A DNA stretch of 64,000 bases, taken from Mesorhizobium sp. B2-7-2 (GTDB lineage: Bacteria > Pseudomonadota > Alphaproteobacteria > Rhizobiales > Rhizobiaceae). Positions 7,865-17,008 of this stretch are shown piece after piece (within the stretch, counting starts at the first letter, position 1; each line of letters begins with the position of its first letter). The position numbers and the translations under genes were made by a program. A model generated the notes under the pieces. It saw only the letters and a program-made list of their open reading frames with translations. It was not told the DNA's origin and ran no database searches. The DNA lies in assembly GCF_006440775.1 (NCBI RefSeq), contig NZ_VFTZ01000018.1, positions 1 to 64,000 of the forward strand, in the 5' to 3' direction.

Positions 7865-10800
7865 TCAGCTCGGCAGCGCCGGCATCAGATTCGGATCGGG
7901 CTTCTCGGCGAGATGCGGCAGGTCCTTGCTGGCGATGAAGGTGTAGAACATCGGCACGACGAAGAGCGTGAACATGGTGCCGACCAGGATACCGGTGAAG
8001 ATGACCAGGCCCATCGAATAGCGCGCGGCTGCACCGGCGCCGCTGGAGACGATCAGCGGCACGACGCCGAGCGCCATGGCCGCCGTGGTCATCAGGATCG
8101 GCCGCAGGCGCACCTTGGCCGAAGCGATGATGGCGTCGCGGCGCCGCATGCCGTGGATTTCACGCTGCTGGTTGGCGAATTCCACCAGCAGAATGCCATG
8201 CTTGGTGATCAGGCCGATCAGCGTGATCAGGCCGACCTGGGTGTAGATGTTCAGCGTCCCCAGGCCGATGTTGAGCGGTACGATCGCGCCGAAGATCGAC
8301 AGCGGCACCGCCATCATGATGATCAGCGGATCGCGGAAGCTCTCGAACTGGGCCGCCAGCACCAGGTAGATGACGATCACCGCCGCCGCGAAGGCGATCA
8401 GGATCGTGTTGCCCTGTTCCTTCTCCTGCCGCGACTGGCCGGAATAGTCGACGAAGAAGGTGTCGGGCAGGGTCTCCTTAGCGAGATCCTCCAGCACCTT
8501 CAGGCCGTCGCCGGTGGTCACGCCGGGCAGAGGCAAGGCCGAGATCGTCGAGGAGTTCAGCTGGTTGAACTGCTCGATGGCCGCCGGCGAGGCATTGGTC
8601 GAGATCTTCACGACCGCCGACAGCGGCACCATCTTGCCGTCGACGCTGCGCACGAAATACTCGCCGAGCTTGTCGGGATTGTCGCGGAATTCCTGCGGCA
8701 CCTGCGGGATGATGTCGTAGCTGTTGGAGTCGCGGTCGAACTGCGCCACTTCGGAGCCGCCCACAAGCAGCGTCAGCGTATTGCCGATATCGGCGATCGG
8801 CAGGTTCAATGCTGCCGCGCGCTCGCGGTCGATCGTGACGGTCACCTGCGGCGCATCGTAAGACATCGAGTTCTGCACGACGATGAAGCGGCCGGAGGCC
8901 TGCGCCTTGCTCTTGATCTTCTCCGCCTGCTCGAAGACCTCCGAGGGAGCTCCGGTGGAGCGCACCACCATGGAAATCGGCAGCCCGCCGCCGGAGCCGG
9001 GCAGCGTCGGCGGTGCGAAGACGAAGGCTTCGACACCGGCGACCTTGGCGAGGCGGCCCTGAATGTCGGCCTGGAGCTCCTTCGAACTGCGCTTGCGCTC
9101 TGCCCAATCCTTGAAGGCGAAGCCGACGAAGGCGCCGTTGGTCGCGCCGCCGAAGGCGACGGCGGAGAATTGCGCCCTGGTCTCCGGAATGTCCTTCACC
9201 AGGCCAAGCATCTGATTGACGTAGGCCTCGGTGTAATCCGATGTGGCATAGCGCGGCGCGGTGACGATCGAAAGCAGGAAGCCCTGATCTTCTTCCGGCG
9301 CCAGCTCGGTCGAGGTCTTGGTGAACATGAAGCCGGTCAGCGCGACGAGGGCGATGACGATGATCAGCGTCACCGGGCGGTTCCTGAGCGAAGCGGTGAC
9401 CGCCCGTTCGTAGACGCGCTCGACGCGGCTGAAGGTTCCGTCGACGATCCGCTGGAAGCGGCCGTGCTGGCCCGGCTTGAGCAGACGAGCCGACATCATC
9501 GGCGTGATGGTCATGGCGATGACGCCCGACAGCACCACGGAGCCGGCCAGTGTCACCGCGAATTCGCGGAACAGCGCGCCGGTGAGGCCGCCGGTGAAGG
9601 CAAGCGGGGCGAACACGGCGGCCAGCGTGATGGTCATCGCCACGATGGCCGTCGCGATCTCGCGCATGCCGTTGAAGGCCGCCTGCATCGGCGACATGCC
9701 GTCTTCCTCCATGTGGCGGTGGATGTTCTCCACCACCACGATGGCGTCGTCGACGACAAGGCCGATCGCCAGCACCATGGCCAGCAGCGACAGAAGGTTG
9801 ATCGAATAACCGACCGCAAACAGGATGAAGCAGACGCCGATCAGCGACAGCGGGATCGTCACGATCGGCATCATCACCGAGCGGAACGAGCCCAGGAACA
9901 GGAGGATGACCACGATAACGATGGCGACCGCCTCGCCGATGGTCTTGAACACTTCCTCGATCGAGGCGCTGATCTGGCCGGTCGCGTCGTAGACGACCTC
10001 GATCGTCATGCCTTTCGGCAGCGTATCCTGGATCTGCGGCACGAGCCGGGTGACCGCGGCCGCGGTCGTCAGCGGGTTGGCCGCAGGTGTTGGGAAGATG
10101 GCCAGGAAAGTTCCCGGCTTGCCGTTGAAGCTCACCCTGGTGTCGGTGTTTTTCGCGCCGAGCTCGACATGCGCGACATCGCGCAGGCGTACCACCTGGC
10201 CATCCGTCGACCGTATCGGGAGCTGGGCGAAGGCCTCGGGCGTCTGCAGGGTCGAATGCACGGTGATCGAGGAGACCACATATTCGTTCTGGGTGTTGCC
10301 GGGCGCCGACAGGAAGTTCGAGTTGTTGATCGCGGTCAGCACGTCCACGGCGGTGGCGCCGCGGGCGGCAAGCCTGATCGGGTCGATCCAGACGCGCATG
10401 GAATATTCCTGGGCACCGAAGATCTGGACGTCGGCGACACCTTCCACGGTCGAGATGCGAGGCCGGATGACGCGCTCGATATATTCGGTGAGCTGCTCCT
10501 TCGTCATGTTCGGGTTCTGCATCGAGATGTACATCATCGCGAACTGCTGGCCGGTGCCTTTGACGATGACCGGATCCTTGGAGGCGTCCGGCAAGGTGCC
10601 GCGCACGCCCTGGACCTTGGACAGCACCTCTGCCAGCGCGACGTCCGGATTGGAGCCGAGCTTCATCTGCACCGTGACCGTGCTCGAGGACGGACGGCTG
10701 GACGAGGTGACGTAGTCTATGTTTTCGGTCGAGGCGACGGCGCGCGCGATCGGGGCCGATATGAAGCCCTGGATCAGGTCGGCGCTGGCGCCGGGATAGG

Positions 10801-10948
10801 CCGTGGTAATGGTGATCGCCGTCTCGTCAACCTTGGGATATTGACGGATCGACAGGCCGAAGATGCCCTGGAAACCGAGCAGCAGGATCAGGCAGGCCAG
10901 CACCGTCGACAACACGGGCCGGCGGATGAAAAGGTCGGAAAAGCTCAT
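7865..10948 (-). CDS. RND multidrug efflux permease (HAE1 / AcrB family)
   Basis: 1027 residues, the usual size for AcrB-type inner-membrane proton/drug antiporters. It starts MSFSDLFIRRPVLSTVLA, typical of the family, with two repeats of membrane helices separated by large periplasmic loops. The helix-4 segment contains LAIGLVVDDAIVVVENIHRH, which carries the two aspartates of the proton relay. Its ATG overlaps the stop of the adaptor gene by four bases (ATGA), so the two are translationally coupled. No outer-membrane channel gene lies in the locus, so a TolC-like protein must be supplied from elsewhere. Confidence 0.93.
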   Translation of the reverse strand: MSFSDLFIRRPVLSTVLACLILLLGFQGIFGLSIRQYPKVDETAITITTAYPGASADLIQGFISAPIARAVASTENIDYVTSSSRPSSSTVTVQMKLGSNPDVALAEVLSKVQGVRGTLPDASKDPVIVKGTGQQFAMMYISMQNPNMTKEQLTEYIERVIRPRISTVEGVADVQIFGAQEYSMRVWIDPIRLAARGATAVDVLTAINNSNFLSAPGNTQNEYVVSSITVHSTLQTPEAFAQLPIRSTDGQVVRLRDVAHVELGAKNTDTRVSFNGKPGTFLAIFPTPAANPLTTAAAVTRLVPQIQDTLPKGMTIEVVYDATGQISASIEEVFKTIGEAVAIVIVVILLFLGSFRSVMMPIVTIPLSLIGVCFILFAVGYSINLLSLLAMVLAIGLVVDDAIVVVENIHRHMEEDGMSPMQAAFNGMREIATAIVAMTITLAAVFAPLAFTGGLTGALFREFAVTLAGSVVLSGVIAMTITPMMSARLLKPGQHGRFQRIVDGTFSRVERVYERAVTASLRNRPVTLIIVIALVALTGFMFTKTSTELAPEEDQGFLLSIVTAPRYATSDYTEAYVNQMLGLVKDIPETRAQFSAVAFGGATNGAFVGFAFKDWAERKRSSKELQADIQGRLAKVAGVEAFVFAPPTLPGSGGGLPISMVVRSTGAPSEVFEQAEKIKSKAQASGRFIVVQNSMSYDAPQVTVTIDRERAAALNLPIADIGNTLTLLVGGSEVAQFDRDSNSYDIIPQVPQEFRDNPDKLGEYFVRSVDGKMVPLSAVVKISTNASPAAIEQFNQLNSSTISALPLPGVTTGDGLKVLEDLAKETLPDTFFVDYSGQSRQEKEQGNTILIAFAAAVIVIYLVLAAQFESFRDPLIIMMAVPLSIFGAIVPLNIGLGTLNIYTQVGLITLIGLITKHGILLVEFANQQREIHGMRRRDAIIASAKVRLRPILMTTAAMALGVVPLIVSSGAGAAARYSMGLVIFTGILVGTMFTLFVVPMFYTFIASKDLPHLAEKPDPNLMPALPS

Positions 10949-12246
10949 TGCTGAACCTGTTTGTTCGCCGATTTGCTAGGGTCGATGGTGTTGTCGACGG
11001 CAACCGACATGCCGTTGAACAGCCGGTTCTGGCCGGCCGTGACGACCTGGTCGCCGTCCTTGAGACCCTCGACGATCTCGACCATGCCGTTGTTGCGGCG
11101 GCCGAGCTTGACGAAGACCTGCGAGATGGTGAGCGCAGCCTGCTGCGCGGCCTCGGCCGGCTTGGCGGCGTCGCCGGCCGCTTTGTCGGCCGGCTTCGCA
11201 TCCGTCGGCTTTGCGGCGTTGTCGGCTGGCTTGGTGGCGTCCGCCTGCGGTTTGGCGGCATCGCCGGCCGCCTTGTCGGCGCCGGCCTTCTGCTCATCCG
11301 GCTTCGCCGGCGCAGCAGCGGCAGCGGGCTTCGCCGGCTCGACCACGAAGACATAATCGCCATAGAGGCTGGTCGTCACCGCCGTCTGCGGCACGGAGAT
11401 GACATTGTTTTCCTGCGGCAGCTCGACACGGATCTGGACGAATTGGCCAGGCGTCAGCTTGCCTTCCGGATTGGCGACCTCGCCGCGTATCGAGACCAGC
11501 CGGCTGGCGGGATCGATCTTGGGGTCGATGCCGCGAATGGAGCCGGCAAAGGACATGTCGGCGAGATTGGTGCCGAGCTTGATGGTCTGGCCGATCTTGA
11601 GCAGCGGCAGCTGCTGTTCGGGTACCGTGAAGTCGACCCGCATCGTGTCCAGGTCCTGGATCGTCACCACCGCGTTGCCTGGCGCCAGATACTGGCCGAT
11701 GTCGATCTTCGGGATACCGACCGTGCCACCGAAGGGCGCGGACAATTGCTTCTGGTCGAGCACCGCCTGCAGCTTGTTGACTTGCGCGGCCGAGGCGTCC
11801 GCCGCAGCACGCGCGGCGTCAAGCGTCGCGTCGGTGCCGACGCCGCGCCGCTGCAATTCGATCGCGCGGGTCAGCGCCGCCTGGTCCGAGGCGGCCTGCG
11901 CCTTCTGCGCCACCAGATCGGCTTTCTCGACGGCATCGTCGAGCTGCACCAACACCGCGTCGGCGGCAACCTTCTGGTTGGCGTGGAAAAGGATGTCCCT
12001 GACGATGCCGCTCGTCTCGAGGGTGAGATCGACGCCGCGCACGGCGTTGACGGTGCCGATGGCCTCGATGCCGGGGGTCCATACCGAAGGCTTGACCGTC
12101 ACTGTCGAGACCGTCGCGGCCGGCGGCTTCATGGTGGCGAAATACTGCTTGATGCCGGCATCGCGCATGAAGTTGAAGCCAACGATGCCGACGCATACCA
12201 GGGCAAGCAGCAGCAAGAATCCGGCGATGATGAAAAAGCGCTTCAC
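10945..12246 (-). CDS. RND efflux periplasmic adaptor (membrane fusion protein)
   Basis: 433 residues from a GTG at 12246, chosen because GAGGGGA lies about 8 bases upstream and the product then begins with a basic residue pair and a membrane anchor (FFIIAGFLLLLALVCVGIVG). The alpha-hairpin, lipoyl and beta-barrel domains of the HlyD/AcrA family follow. Between the beta-barrel and the membrane-proximal domain is an unusual insertion (about residues 303-372) rich in Ala, Lys, Asp and Pro, with the unit AAGDAAKP occurring twice. It links the permease to an outer-membrane channel. Probably controlled by the divergent TetR gene. Confidence 0.9.
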   Translation of the reverse strand: MKRFFIIAGFLLLLALVCVGIVGFNFMRDAGIKQYFATMKPPAATVSTVTVKPSVWTPGIEAIGTVNAVRGVDLTLETSGIVRDILFHANQKVAADAVLVQLDDAVEKADLVAQKAQAASDQAALTRAIELQRRGVGTDATLDAARAAADASAAQVNKLQAVLDQKQLSAPFGGTVGIPKIDIGQYLAPGNAVVTIQDLDTMRVDFTVPEQQLPLLKIGQTIKLGTNLADMSFAGSIRGIDPKIDPASRLVSIRGEVANPEGKLTPGQFVQIRVELPQENNVISVPQTAVTTSLYGDYVFVVEPAKPAAAAAPAKPDEQKAGADKAAGDAAKPQADATKPADNAAKPTDAKPADKAAGDAAKPAEAAQQAALTISQVFVKLGRRNNGMVEIVEGLKDGDQVVTAGQNRLFNGMSVAVDNTIDPSKSANKQVQQ

Positions 12247-12333
12247 GGGCAGTCCCCTCGAGCCGGCAGCCGGCAAAAACAATCGATGCCGGGACACATA
12301 TCGACGATAAGTCCCGATTTCAAATGGCGCGCC

Positions 12334-12362
12334 TTACTGTACCGGCTGGACGGTCTTGTCAA
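12334..12362 (-). promoter_or_regulatory. Candidate efflux-operon promoter with embedded operator
   Basis: On the minus strand TTGACA (12357-12362) is followed after 17 bases by CAGTAA or after 15 by TACAGT. Between them lies an imperfect inverted repeat ACCG-N6-CGGT (12341-12354). A repressor bound there would block RNA polymerase. This is a plausible site for the TetR protein encoded at 12391, by analogy with other TetR-controlled RND loci. Confidence 0.45.
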
Positions 12363-12390
12363 TTCCGCCTAGGCTAATGTAGGGGAAGCA

Positions 12391-12924
12391 ATGAGAGTAC
12401 CCAGGGCGAACTCACGCGAGAAGATACTTGCCGCCGCCGCCGATGTGGCGCGCGAGGCTGGTCCGGGAAGCCTGTCGCTCGAGGCGGTCGCCAGCCGCGC
12501 CGGAGTGTCGAAAGGCGGCCTGCTCTATAATTTTCCGACCAAGGCCAAGCTGATGCAGGGCCTGGTCGAAAGCTATCTCAGCGACTTCCAGAAGGCGCTG
12601 GAAACGCGCGCCACCGAGGCCGGCCACGAGAGCGTCCTCTCAGCCTATATCAAGCTGTCGGCCGACGACTGCGAGCGGCCGAAACCCTCGGCGTCGTGGA
12701 TGTTCTCGGCGATCGCCGAAGATCCCGATTTTCTGACGCCGATCAAGGCCTTCAAGCGCCAGCTGTTCGAACGGCTGAAAGGAGAGACGGACGACCTCGG
12801 CTCGCTGCTGGTCTGCTATCTCGCCATTGAGGGGATGCGCAGCATGAACCTGTTTGATTCAGACGTGCTGTCCGAAGACGAGCGCAGGCTTCTGGTGTCC
12901 TCGCTCCTGAAGATAGCCGGATAG
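12391..12924 (+). CDS. TetR/AcrR-family transcriptional regulator
   Basis: 177 residues. The N-terminal helix-turn-helix is typical: SLEAVASRAGVSKGGLLYNFPTK (about residues 28-50), where the tyrosine-phenylalanine pair of TetR helix 3 is visible. The rest is a helical ligand-binding domain. GGGGA lies just upstream of the ATG. It is divergent from the adaptor-permease pair and is most likely its repressor, released by an efflux substrate. An array of four 19-bp palindromes begins directly after its stop codon. Confidence 0.9.
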   Translation: MRVPRANSREKILAAAADVAREAGPGSLSLEAVASRAGVSKGGLLYNFPTKAKLMQGLVESYLSDFQKALETRATEAGHESVLSAYIKLSADDCERPKPSASWMFSAIAEDPDFLTPIKAFKRQLFERLKGETDDLGSLLVCYLAIEGMRSMNLFDSDVLSEDERRLLVSSLLKIAG

Positions 12925-13000
12925 GTCACCAAACGGTTTGGTAGTGACCAAACGGCTTGGTAGTGACCAAGCGGTTTGGTGGTGACCAAACGGTTAAGAG
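12925..13000. repeat. Four tandem 19-bp near-palindromes
   Basis: Units at 12925-12943, 12944-12962, 12963-12981 and 12982-13000. Three share the near-palindrome ACCAAACGGTTTGGT with one or two changes; the fourth keeps only the left arm (GACCAAACGG). They begin immediately after the tetR stop codon and end 75 bases before the phosphate transporter start. Both the tandem order and the symmetry fit an array of dimer binding sites; at RNA level each unit could also form a short hairpin. Confidence 0.8.
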
Positions 13001-13075
13001 CGTCACACCAGCTTCATCCTAGGGACATAGCGTCCTCCCCGGTTCTTTGCTGCAATGCAAAAGGAGTGGGACACA

Positions 13076-14686
13076 ATGGTGGACGTAGTTTCGAGTGAGG
13101 CGGGGATCCCAAGACCGGATCATCCCCTGGAACAATCGGGCGGTGCCAAATGGTTCCTGCCGGCTTTCGGCGTGCTGGTGCTCGTCGGCATCGTCTATGT
13201 CGGCTATGCGCTCAGCCAGGATCTGGCCATCGCCAAGACGGTGCCCTGGATCCTGCTCGGCATCGCGCTTCTGATCGCGCTGGGCTTCGAGTTCGTCAAC
13301 GGCTTTCACGACACCGCCAACGCGGTCGCCACCGTCATCTACACGCGCTCGCTGCCGGCCGAATTCGCCGTCATGTGGTCGGGCGTCTTCAATTTCCTCG
13401 GGGTGCTGACCTCGAGCGGCGCGGTGGCCTTCGGCATCCTGTCGCTGCTGCCGGTCGAGCTCATCCTGCAGGTCGGCTCGTCATCCGGCTTCGCCATGGT
13501 GTTCGCCCTTCTGGTCGCCGCGATCCTGTGGAACCTCGGCACCTGGTTCCTCGGCCTGCCGGCTTCGAGCTCGCACACGATGGTCGGCTCGATCATCGGC
13601 GTCGGCCTCGCCAACCAGTTCATGGCCCCGGCCGGAAGCGCCACCAGCGGCGTCGACTGGGGGCAGGCGACCAATGTCGGCATCACCTTGCTGGTCTCGC
13701 CGATCGTCGGCTTCTTCGCCGCCGCCATCCTGCTCTATGCCATGAAGCTCCTGGTGCGCAATCCGGCGCTCTACGAAGCACCGAAGGGCAATGCGCCGCC
13801 GCCATGGTGGATCCGCGCGCTGCTGATCTTCACCTGCACCGGCGTCAGCTTCGCGCACGGCTCCAATGACGGCCAGAAGGGCATGGGACTGATCATGCTG
13901 ATCCTGATCGGCGTGGTGCCGACGGCTTACGCGCTCAACCGCACGCCCGACATCAACTATCTCGACGCCTACAAGTCGGCCTCGGTGTCTGTCGAGCAGG
14001 CTCTGGGCAAGTACGTCAAGCCTGGCGTCACCGTCGCTGATGCCAATGCCGCAAAGGCTGCCGTGCAGGAGGCCGTGCGCAGCAAGAGCTGGAACGATCA
14101 GACCACGATCGCGCTGCAGACCTATATCCACAACACCACCGCCGGGCTGCAGCCTTACGCCTCGGTTGACAACGTGCCAACCGACCTGGTCAGCAACGCG
14201 CGCAACGACATCTACCTGATCGGCGAAGCGCTGAAGCTGATCGACAAGAAGAAGCTGCTGCCGATGCAGGACGCCGATCTCAAGGCGGTGACCGACTACC
14301 ACAAGGCGGTCGACAACGCGACGAAGTTCATTCCGCTCTGGGTGAAGATCGCGGTGGCGTTGGCGCTCGGCCTCGGCACCATGGTCGGCTGGAAGCGCAT
14401 CGTCGTCACCGTCGGCGAGAAGATCGGCAAGAGCCACCTGACCTATGGTCAGGGCGCCGCCGCCGAGCTGGTCGCGATGATCACCATCGGCATGGCCGAC
14501 CGTTTCGGCCTGCCGGTGTCGACGACGCATGTGCTGTCGTCCGGCGTCGCCGGCACCATGGCAGCCAACGGCTCCGGCCTGCAGTGGTCGACCGTGCGCA
14601 ACCTGCTGCTGGCCTGGGTGCTCACGCTGCCCTGCTCGATCGCGCTGGCCTTCGTGCTGTTCGTGATCCTCCGCCACGTTTTCTGA
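13076..14686 (+). CDS. Inorganic phosphate transporter, PiT family
   Basis: 536 residues, polytopic inner-membrane protein. It has the two family signatures: GFEFVNGFHDTANAVATVI near the N-terminus and a second copy-like segment GVSFAHGSNDGQKGMGLI mid-protein, plus GLPVSTTHVLSSG near the C-terminus. PiT carriers take up metal-phosphate with protons or sodium. A hydrophilic domain of about 130 residues (roughly 300-430) separates the two membrane halves. ATG 13076 is chosen because AAAGGAG lies 9 bases upstream. The gene stands alone, without a PhoU-like partner. A strong hairpin follows. Confidence 0.93.
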   Translation: MVDVVSSEAGIPRPDHPLEQSGGAKWFLPAFGVLVLVGIVYVGYALSQDLAIAKTVPWILLGIALLIALGFEFVNGFHDTANAVATVIYTRSLPAEFAVMWSGVFNFLGVLTSSGAVAFGILSLLPVELILQVGSSSGFAMVFALLVAAILWNLGTWFLGLPASSSHTMVGSIIGVGLANQFMAPAGSATSGVDWGQATNVGITLLVSPIVGFFAAAILLYAMKLLVRNPALYEAPKGNAPPPWWIRALLIFTCTGVSFAHGSNDGQKGMGLIMLILIGVVPTAYALNRTPDINYLDAYKSASVSVEQALGKYVKPGVTVADANAAKAAVQEAVRSKSWNDQTTIALQTYIHNTTAGLQPYASVDNVPTDLVSNARNDIYLIGEALKLIDKKKLLPMQDADLKAVTDYHKAVDNATKFIPLWVKIAVALALGLGTMVGWKRIVVTVGEKIGKSHLTYGQGAAAELVAMITIGMADRFGLPVSTTHVLSSGVAGTMAANGSGLQWSTVRNLLLAWVLTLPCSIALAFVLFVILRHVF

Positions 14687-14715
14687 GCGGCGGTTCATGC
14701 CTGATCGCCAACATC

Positions 14716-14747
14716 GACGGCGCCGGTTTCGGCGCCGTCTTGCTTTC
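14716..14747 (+). terminator. Intrinsic terminator after the phosphate transporter
   Basis: GACGGCGCCG (14716-14725) and CGGCGCCGTC (14730-14739) form a perfect 10-bp stem with a GTTT loop, followed by TTGCTTTC. Confidence 0.75.
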
Positions 14748-14770
14748 GAGCATGTGATTGAGTGGCAGCC

Positions 14771-15799
14771 ATGAATGACGCATCGCATCTGACGCTGCTT
14801 GCCTGGGACGACAGCCGGCACCATGCGCCCGGCCTGATATGGGCCTATCGCGGCAAGGCCGATGCACCGGCCGAGCCGATCGCGCCAAAGGATATCGAGG
14901 CGGTCCTTGCCGAGCCGGATGGCTGGGTGTGGCTGCATGTCGACCTTATCGACCAGCGCGCCCATTCCTGGATCAGCCATGCCTGCGCGCTGCCGCAATC
15001 GGCGCATGCGATCCTCGAAGGCCATGAGGACAGCATGGCGCTGGCGCATGAAAAGGGTGTCGTGCACGGCATCGCCGCCGATCTGCATGGCGAGATCGGA
15101 CGGAGGTCGACCACCATCGGCCGGCTGCATTTCGCCGTGACGGATCGGTTGCTGGTGACCGGCCGGCGCCATTCGCTGGCCGCCGTCGAGGACGTCAACA
15201 AGACGCTTTCTGAAGGATTCAAGCCCGCCTCAGCCTTCGAGCTGTTCGCCGCGATCGTGCTCGCCTTCTGCAGGAGCGCCAGCGAACGCCTGGCGCGGGC
15301 GACCAAGCAGTTGGACGAGGTCGAGGATCATCTGGTCACCGAGCGGCTGGCCGACGAGCGGCGCCGGATCAAGGACGTGCGTCGCCTAACCGTCTCGCTG
15401 CACCGTCCGATCTCGGCGCAGGTGGCGCTGTTTCTGGACGAGAACCGTGCCGGCTGGGAGCTGTCGGCGGGCGCCCACGAGATACTGGGCAAGCTGTCGG
15501 CACGCCTCAAAAGGCTCGACCGCGAAGTTGTCATGGTCAACGACCGGGCAAGGCTGCTGCAGGAAGAAGTTGCGGCCGAGTTGGCGGACGAATCCAACCG
15601 CAGCCTGAAGGCGCTGGCGGTGATGAGCGCGCTGCTCCTGCCGGGAACGCTGATCGTCGGCATCTTCGGCATGAACACCGAGGGGCTGCCGCTGACCCAC
15701 ACGCATGGCGGCTTCCTGCTGGCGATGCTGCTTGCGGGCGGCGCGACAGGCTTGTTCTATTGGCTGCTGCTGCGAGCCGGCGCCGATCTCAAGTTCTAG
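14771..15799 (+). CDS. CorA/ZntB-family divalent metal transporter
   Basis: 342 residues. A long soluble N-terminal domain is followed by a helical stalk and two C-terminal membrane helices (about 275-298 and 315-335). The signature GMN loop is present in GIFGMNTEGLP. CorA-type pentamers carry Mg2+, Co2+ or Ni2+; the ZntB branch moves Zn2+. The N-terminal DLIDQRAHSWI stretch resembles ZntB more than CorA, so ZntB is favoured. ATG 14771 is chosen over an in-frame GTG at 14762; the ribosome site is weak for both. Confidence 0.85.
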   Translation: MNDASHLTLLAWDDSRHHAPGLIWAYRGKADAPAEPIAPKDIEAVLAEPDGWVWLHVDLIDQRAHSWISHACALPQSAHAILEGHEDSMALAHEKGVVHGIAADLHGEIGRRSTTIGRLHFAVTDRLLVTGRRHSLAAVEDVNKTLSEGFKPASAFELFAAIVLAFCRSASERLARATKQLDEVEDHLVTERLADERRRIKDVRRLTVSLHRPISAQVALFLDENRAGWELSAGAHEILGKLSARLKRLDREVVMVNDRARLLQEEVAAELADESNRSLKALAVMSALLLPGTLIVGIFGMNTEGLPLTHTHGGFLLAMLLAGGATGLFYWLLLRAGADLKF

Positions 15800-15847
15800 G
15801 ATGCCGATCGGTCCGGATCCCGAAACGGCCCGGGCGGGTACAACTTG

Positions 15848-17008
15848 TCAGGTCGGGTCTTCGCGATGCAGGTCGTGGATGGTGACGCCGTCGGCATTGT
15901 CGGGCAGCATCAGCCACTTCTTGTGGCGCAGCGTGCGCTCGGTGTCTTCCAGGCCCATCTCCCAATGCTCGCGCATCGAGGTGCCGGAGAACTCATAGTC
16001 CTTGGCGTGGCCTTCATAGCCTTTGTGCTGGTAGATCAGGTGGACGATGTTGACGACGCCGGCGTCGGAATAGTCGGCTATCAGTTCCTTCTCGCCGTCC
16101 TTGAGCTGGTCCGGCGGCACGCGCTTCAGCGCGTCGAGCAGCTTCATCTTGAGCGCATGGATGCGCTGGAAGTTGTCGGTGTTCTGGCGCGTGCGGCTGG
16201 AATACATGATGTCCTTGTGGCGCGACAGGACGTCGGCCAAGCCGCGCGGCAGCACGCCGCGGGCGCTGAACAGATCGACCTGGAACACCAGCGAGGAGCG
16301 GTCCTCCTCCTGGTCGAGCAGATATTGCAGCGGCGTGTTGGAGACGATGCCGCCGTCCCAGTAATACTCGCCTTCGATGCGGATCGAGGGGAAGGCTGGC
16401 GGCAGCGCGCCGCTCGCCATGATGTGCTCCGGCCCGATGCGCACCTTGTCGGTGTCGAAATAGACGAAGTTGCCGGTCCTGACATTGACCGCGCCGACGC
16501 TCAAGCGCTTCTTGCCGTCGTTCAGCACGTCGAAGTCGATCAGGCTCTCCAGCGTGTCCTTGAGCTCGGCGGTATCGTAGAAGCTGGTGGCGCCTTCGGC
16601 TCCCGACAGCTGGAACCAGGGGTTCGGGCTGCGCGGCTTGAAGAAGCCCGGCTGGCCCATCGTCATGGTCATCAATGACGAGGTCTGGTTGCGGATATCG
16701 CGATAGATGTCGCCTTCGGGCGTATAGGCCCAGATCTTGCGGCCCGAGATCGTCTGCCAGAACTGCTCCAGCCGCTGCAGGCGGCGGCTCGGCTCGTTGC
16801 CAGCGATGATCGAGGCGTTGATGGCGCCGATCGAGACGCCGGAAAGCCAGGTCGGCTCGCAGCCGGCGTCGGCAAGCGCCTGATAGACCCCTGCCTGATA
16901 GGCGCCGAGCGCGCCGCCGCCCTGGAAGACCAGGGCGATGCGGTCATATTGCGCAGTGATTTCCTGGATGGTGGCGGCGGCCGCCTTGTTGCGGGTACGC
17001 TCAAGCAC
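15848..17008 (-). CDS. Patatin-like phospholipase / lipid hydrolase
   Basis: 386 residues from a GTG at 17008. The patatin dyad is complete: oxyanion loop FQGGGALGAY (about 29-38), nucleophile Ser59 in GVSIGAIN, and Asp218 in YYWDGGIVSNTP. The C-terminal third is a family-specific extension. GGAG lies 7 bases before the GTG, and the start overlaps the stop of the acetoacetate decarboxylase gene (GTGCTTGA), so translation is coupled. The partnership with decarboxylase and hydroxybutyrate dehydrogenase suggests action on polyhydroxybutyrate granules or associated lipids, which is an inference. Confidence 0.88.
   Translation of the reverse strand: MLERTRNKAAAATIQEITAQYDRIALVFQGGGALGAYQAGVYQALADAGCEPTWLSGVSIGAINASIIAGNEPSRRLQRLEQFWQTISGRKIWAYTPEGDIYRDIRNQTSSLMTMTMGQPGFFKPRSPNPWFQLSGAEGATSFYDTAELKDTLESLIDFDVLNDGKKRLSVGAVNVRTGNFVYFDTDKVRIGPEHIMASGALPPAFPSIRIEGEYYWDGGIVSNTPLQYLLDQEEDRSSLVFQVDLFSARGVLPRGLADVLSRHKDIMYSSRTRQNTDNFQRIHALKMKLLDALKRVPPDQLKDGEKELIADYSDAGVVNIVHLIYQHKGYEGHAKDYEFSGTSMREHWEMGLEDTERTLRHKKWLMLPDNADGVTIHDLHREDPT

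Noticed and set aside
7913..10954. Uninterrupted plus-strand frame of about 1000 codons
   Set aside because: It is exactly antisense to the RND permease. The product is Asp/Arg/His-rich with no domain; GC-rich codon bias opens such frames opposite real genes.
12925..13000. CRISPR array
   Set aside because: Repeats are directly tandem with no spacers, only four units, and no cas genes.
13000..13017. Pho box upstream of the phosphate transporter
   Set aside because: Two GTCAC/TTCAT-like units 11 bases apart match the consensus at only about four of seven positions each.
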